From assembly GCA_964496435.1 (NCBI GenBank), contig CAZBZP010000019.1, positions 14,745-78,744 on the forward strand: a DNA stretch of 64,000 bases, given 5' to 3'. The position numbers and the translations under genes were made by a program. Within the stretch, counting starts at the first letter, position 1. Each line of letters begins with the position of its first letter. This document shows positions 62,104 through 64,000 of the stretch, one piece after another. The notes below the pieces were generated by a model that saw only the letters and a list, made by a program, of their open reading frames with translations, did no database searches and had not been told where the DNA came from. This DNA is from Berkiella sp964496435. GTDB lineage: Bacteria; Pseudomonadota; Gammaproteobacteria; Berkiellales; Berkiellaceae.

Positions 62104-64000
62104 ATGAAAAACAATAACACGCAAGAATCATTTTTTGATAAAGTAATTAACTTTTTTAAAGAGTTATTTGCCGAAGAAGAAAATACAAAAGAACAAAGTA
62201 GCGCTGAAGAGCAACCTCAAGTCGTAGCGCAGCAGGGAACGCTTGTTGAAGAGCAGGAGCCAAAGAAGGAGCATGGCCAAGAAGATAAGCCATCGCAACC
62301 CTCAGCATTAGGTGAACCCACGCCATCTGAAGGACAACCTCAGGTTTTAGCCGAAGATGCTTCTAAAACACTAACTATTGAAGAAATTGAAAAGATGAAA
62401 GAAGCTGAAGCGGGTGCTGATGCTGAAGATGGTGGTTTTGGTGATTCCATCTATGTCAGTTATGGCAATACTTATATAGTTAATAGTCTACCCAGAGACT
62501 TAGGTATAGCCTCTATTTTTGGGCAAGTAGAAAAAGTTTTTACGCCGAACATACCTATCGGGGTAGAACGACCTGACAATCCTGTTTCAATATTCGATCT
62601 GACGCCTAAACTAGAGGGCGGTGATGCTGTTGTAAATGAAGATGATTTGCGTGCTAATCGTGGACCAAATGAATCTGAAGGTTCTGACTTAACCAAAGAA
62701 TCAACAACGGTTTTGGGAGATTTTAAAATTAGTGCCCCTGATGGGGTCGGCGTACTAAGTGTTGCTGGCGTTTCTCTTATTGTAAACGATGTATTTACGC
62801 GGCAATCGATTATAACGCCTTTAGGAAATAAATTAGAATTCACTGATTATGATGTAGCTTCAGGAAAAATATTTTATCAATATACCCTTAACGATAATGA
62901 AACGCACCCTAATGGTGACGGTACCAATAGTATTTTTGAAGACTTTCCTGTTCACTTGCAAGACAAAGATAATGATAGTGCCAATGATACATTATCAATC
63001 AGAATTATTGATGATATACCCACAATAAAGCTCTCGCAAATTCAAGATTACTTAACAGTTGATGAAAGCGATTATTCTCAAGATGCAAAAGGTAATTTTG
63101 CTGATTTGTTTGTCGCTAACCCTGGTGCTGATGGAGCCTCTATTCATTACGAACTTGGCATTAGCGCTAATGGTGTTAATAGCGGTTTGGTCGATTCATT
63201 GACAGACCAAGCAGTCAATTTGTACTTAGAAGCAGGGGTGATTGTAGGGCGAGTTGGGGCTGCTGATGGTGCAATCTCATTTACGATATCTCTCGATGCT
63301 AATACGGGAGACATAACACTTAATCAGAGTCGTTCTGTGATACATGATGATCCTACCGATCCAGATGAAGCCTCATCTCCTGCAATGTTGTTCTCGGCGG
63401 ATTTAATTAGTTTGACTGCTACAATTGTTGATGCAGATTTTGATAAAGATCAAAGCACCAGGAATATAGGTAATGCTTTTAGATTCGAAGATGATGGTCC
63501 AAGTATCCAACTAAAAGTAATAGGTGCAGAAGATAAATTAACGGTAGATGAAAGTAATTTAGCGCAAAATGCAACAGCTAATTATGCAGATAATTTTAGT
63601 GCGGTCAGTAATTTTGGCGCAGATGGCCCTGGCAGTATCTCAAGCAAATATTCACTCTCTATTTCATCGAATAATGTAGACAGCGGCTTAGATGATACCA
63701 AGACTGGGCAGAATGTTCTGCTTTCTATGAACAATGGAGTGGTAGAAGGTCATACCGCTATCAGCAATGAATTAGTTTTTACCGTATCGGTAGATGCTTC
63801 TGGTAATGTAACTTTAGATCAACAACGTGCCGTGGTACATCCTGATGCGAGCAATCCTGATGATGCAAATACCTTGCTTTCTGATGATATGGTCAGAATA
63901 ACCCGCACAGATACAATAATAGATAAAGATTTAGATCCTGCGCAAAGTGCAGCCACCATTAATATAGGTAATGAATTAATCTTTAAAGATGATGGTCCAA
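62104..64000 (+). CDS. Giant T1SS-secreted adhesin (T1SS-143 repeats), C-terminus outside window
   Basis: ATG at 62104; 632 codons remain open to the right edge. Acidic N-terminus with a coiled, Glu/Gln/Pro-rich stretch (~20-110), then a module GDSIYVSYGNTYIVN, then repeats of about 140-160 aa. Each repeat contains TVDES, GADG, YSLSIS-type strand, VDSGL.D..TGQ, NNG.VEG, VSVDASGNVTLDQQRAVVHPD and a closing F.DDGP. These match the T1SS-143 repeat of large type I-secreted biofilm proteins. RTX and secretion signals would be at the missing C-terminus. I could not find a clear TAAG/PAAG LapG cleavage site in the N-terminus. Confidence 0.88.
   Translation, partial: MKNNNTQESFFDKVINFFKELFAEEENTKEQSSAEEQPQVVAQQGTLVEEQEPKKEHGQEDKPSQPSALGEPTPSEGQPQVLAEDASKTLTIEEIEKMKEAEAGADAEDGGFGDSIYVSYGNTYIVNSLPRDLGIASIFGQVEKVFTPNIPIGVERPDNPVSIFDLTPKLEGGDAVVNEDDLRANRGPNESEGSDLTKESTTVLGDFKISAPDGVGVLSVAGVSLIVNDVFTRQSIITPLGNKLEFTDYDVASGKIFYQYTLNDNETHPNGDGTNSIFEDFPVHLQDKDNDSANDTLSIRIIDDIPTIKLSQIQDYLTVDESDYSQDAKGNFADLFVANPGADGASIHYELGISANGVNSGLVDSLTDQAVNLYLEAGVIVGRVGAADGAISFTISLDANTGDITLNQSRSVIHDDPTDPDEASSPAMLFSADLISLTATIVDADFDKDQSTRNIGNAFRFEDDGPSIQLKVIGAEDKLTVDESNLAQNATANYADNFSAVSNFGADGPGSISSKYSLSISSNNVDSGLDDTKTGQNVLLSMNNGVVEGHTAISNELVFTVSVDASGNVTLDQQRAVVHPDASNPDDANTLLSDDMVRITRTDTIIDKDLDPAQSAATINIGNELIFKDDGP

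Noticed and set aside
1..64000. tRNA or rRNA genes
   Set aside because: I found no tRNA-like cloverleaf or conserved rRNA segment while reading; without a covariance search, absence is not certain.

Overview
The window reads as part of a conjugative plasmid (or plasmid-like integrated element) from an AT-rich gammaproteobacterium. Legionella or a close relative is the best guess. This is inferred from the combination of a hybrid F-type/Ti-type transfer system, a HelABC-like metal efflux set and low GC, not from a database match. A run of exactly 100 N inside a repeat shows the source is a scaffolded draft assembly.

Left part (1-7.7 kb, all minus strand): a GIY-YIG-like protein running off the edge, an HTH protein, a secreted endonuclease I, a DUF1016/YhcG nuclease behind a perfect 27-bp palindrome, a histone H1-like basic protein, three GNAT acetyltransferases (one frameshifted), and an MFS exporter lying between what look like the two halves of one broken gene. 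Then (7.8-11.6 kb) come two overlapping genes of unknown function, both with membrane segments.

Transfer region (12-30.4 kb, minus strand): transcription order is a DNA-binding/replication-like protein, a small HTH protein, a candidate promoter/operator, a second small HTH protein, then traA-L-E-K-B-V-C-trbI-traF(peptidase)-W-U-trbC-N-F-H, a PH-domain-like membrane protein, and traG. Divergent from it (30.6-35.0 kb, plus strand) lies a compact sensory operon: receiver protein, HTH regulator, lipocalin-like protein, periplasmic binding protein, membrane histidine kinase and a second HTH protein. Its place next to tra suggests, but does not prove, ligand control of transfer.

Replication and partition (35.7-41.8 kb): a canonical parS core, inverted and direct 16-bp iterons, and about 1.07 kb of a 19-bp palindrome repeated roughly every 100 bp. 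These are followed by parA (type Ia with HTH), a SopB-like parB, a Rep_3 initiator and a second, Spo0J-like parB. Two ParB types and two candidate centromere types share one ParA.

Mobilisation (41.9-47.4 kb): TraD coupling protein, a small unknown protein and a Ti-type TraD on the minus strand; an oriT of Ti/RSF1010 type; then a MOBQ TraA relaxase-helicase on the plus strand. A 42-bp element upstream of this minus-strand operon matches the tra promoter region, so the two transfer operons may be co-regulated.

Metal efflux (47.7-61.5 kb): decayed DUF302 and DUF202 genes, a CusB-CusF fusion with CusA, a DUF4156 lipoprotein, a ribbon-helix-helix protein, HelC/HelB/HelA-like CzcCBA, a CzcD-like CDF exporter and a frameshifted DUF4124 gene that abuts an IS3 remnant. 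The right edge (62.1-64 kb) holds the start of a very large T1SS-143-repeat adhesin. Several genes are broken at short homopolymers, which may be sequencing error, phase variation or real decay.
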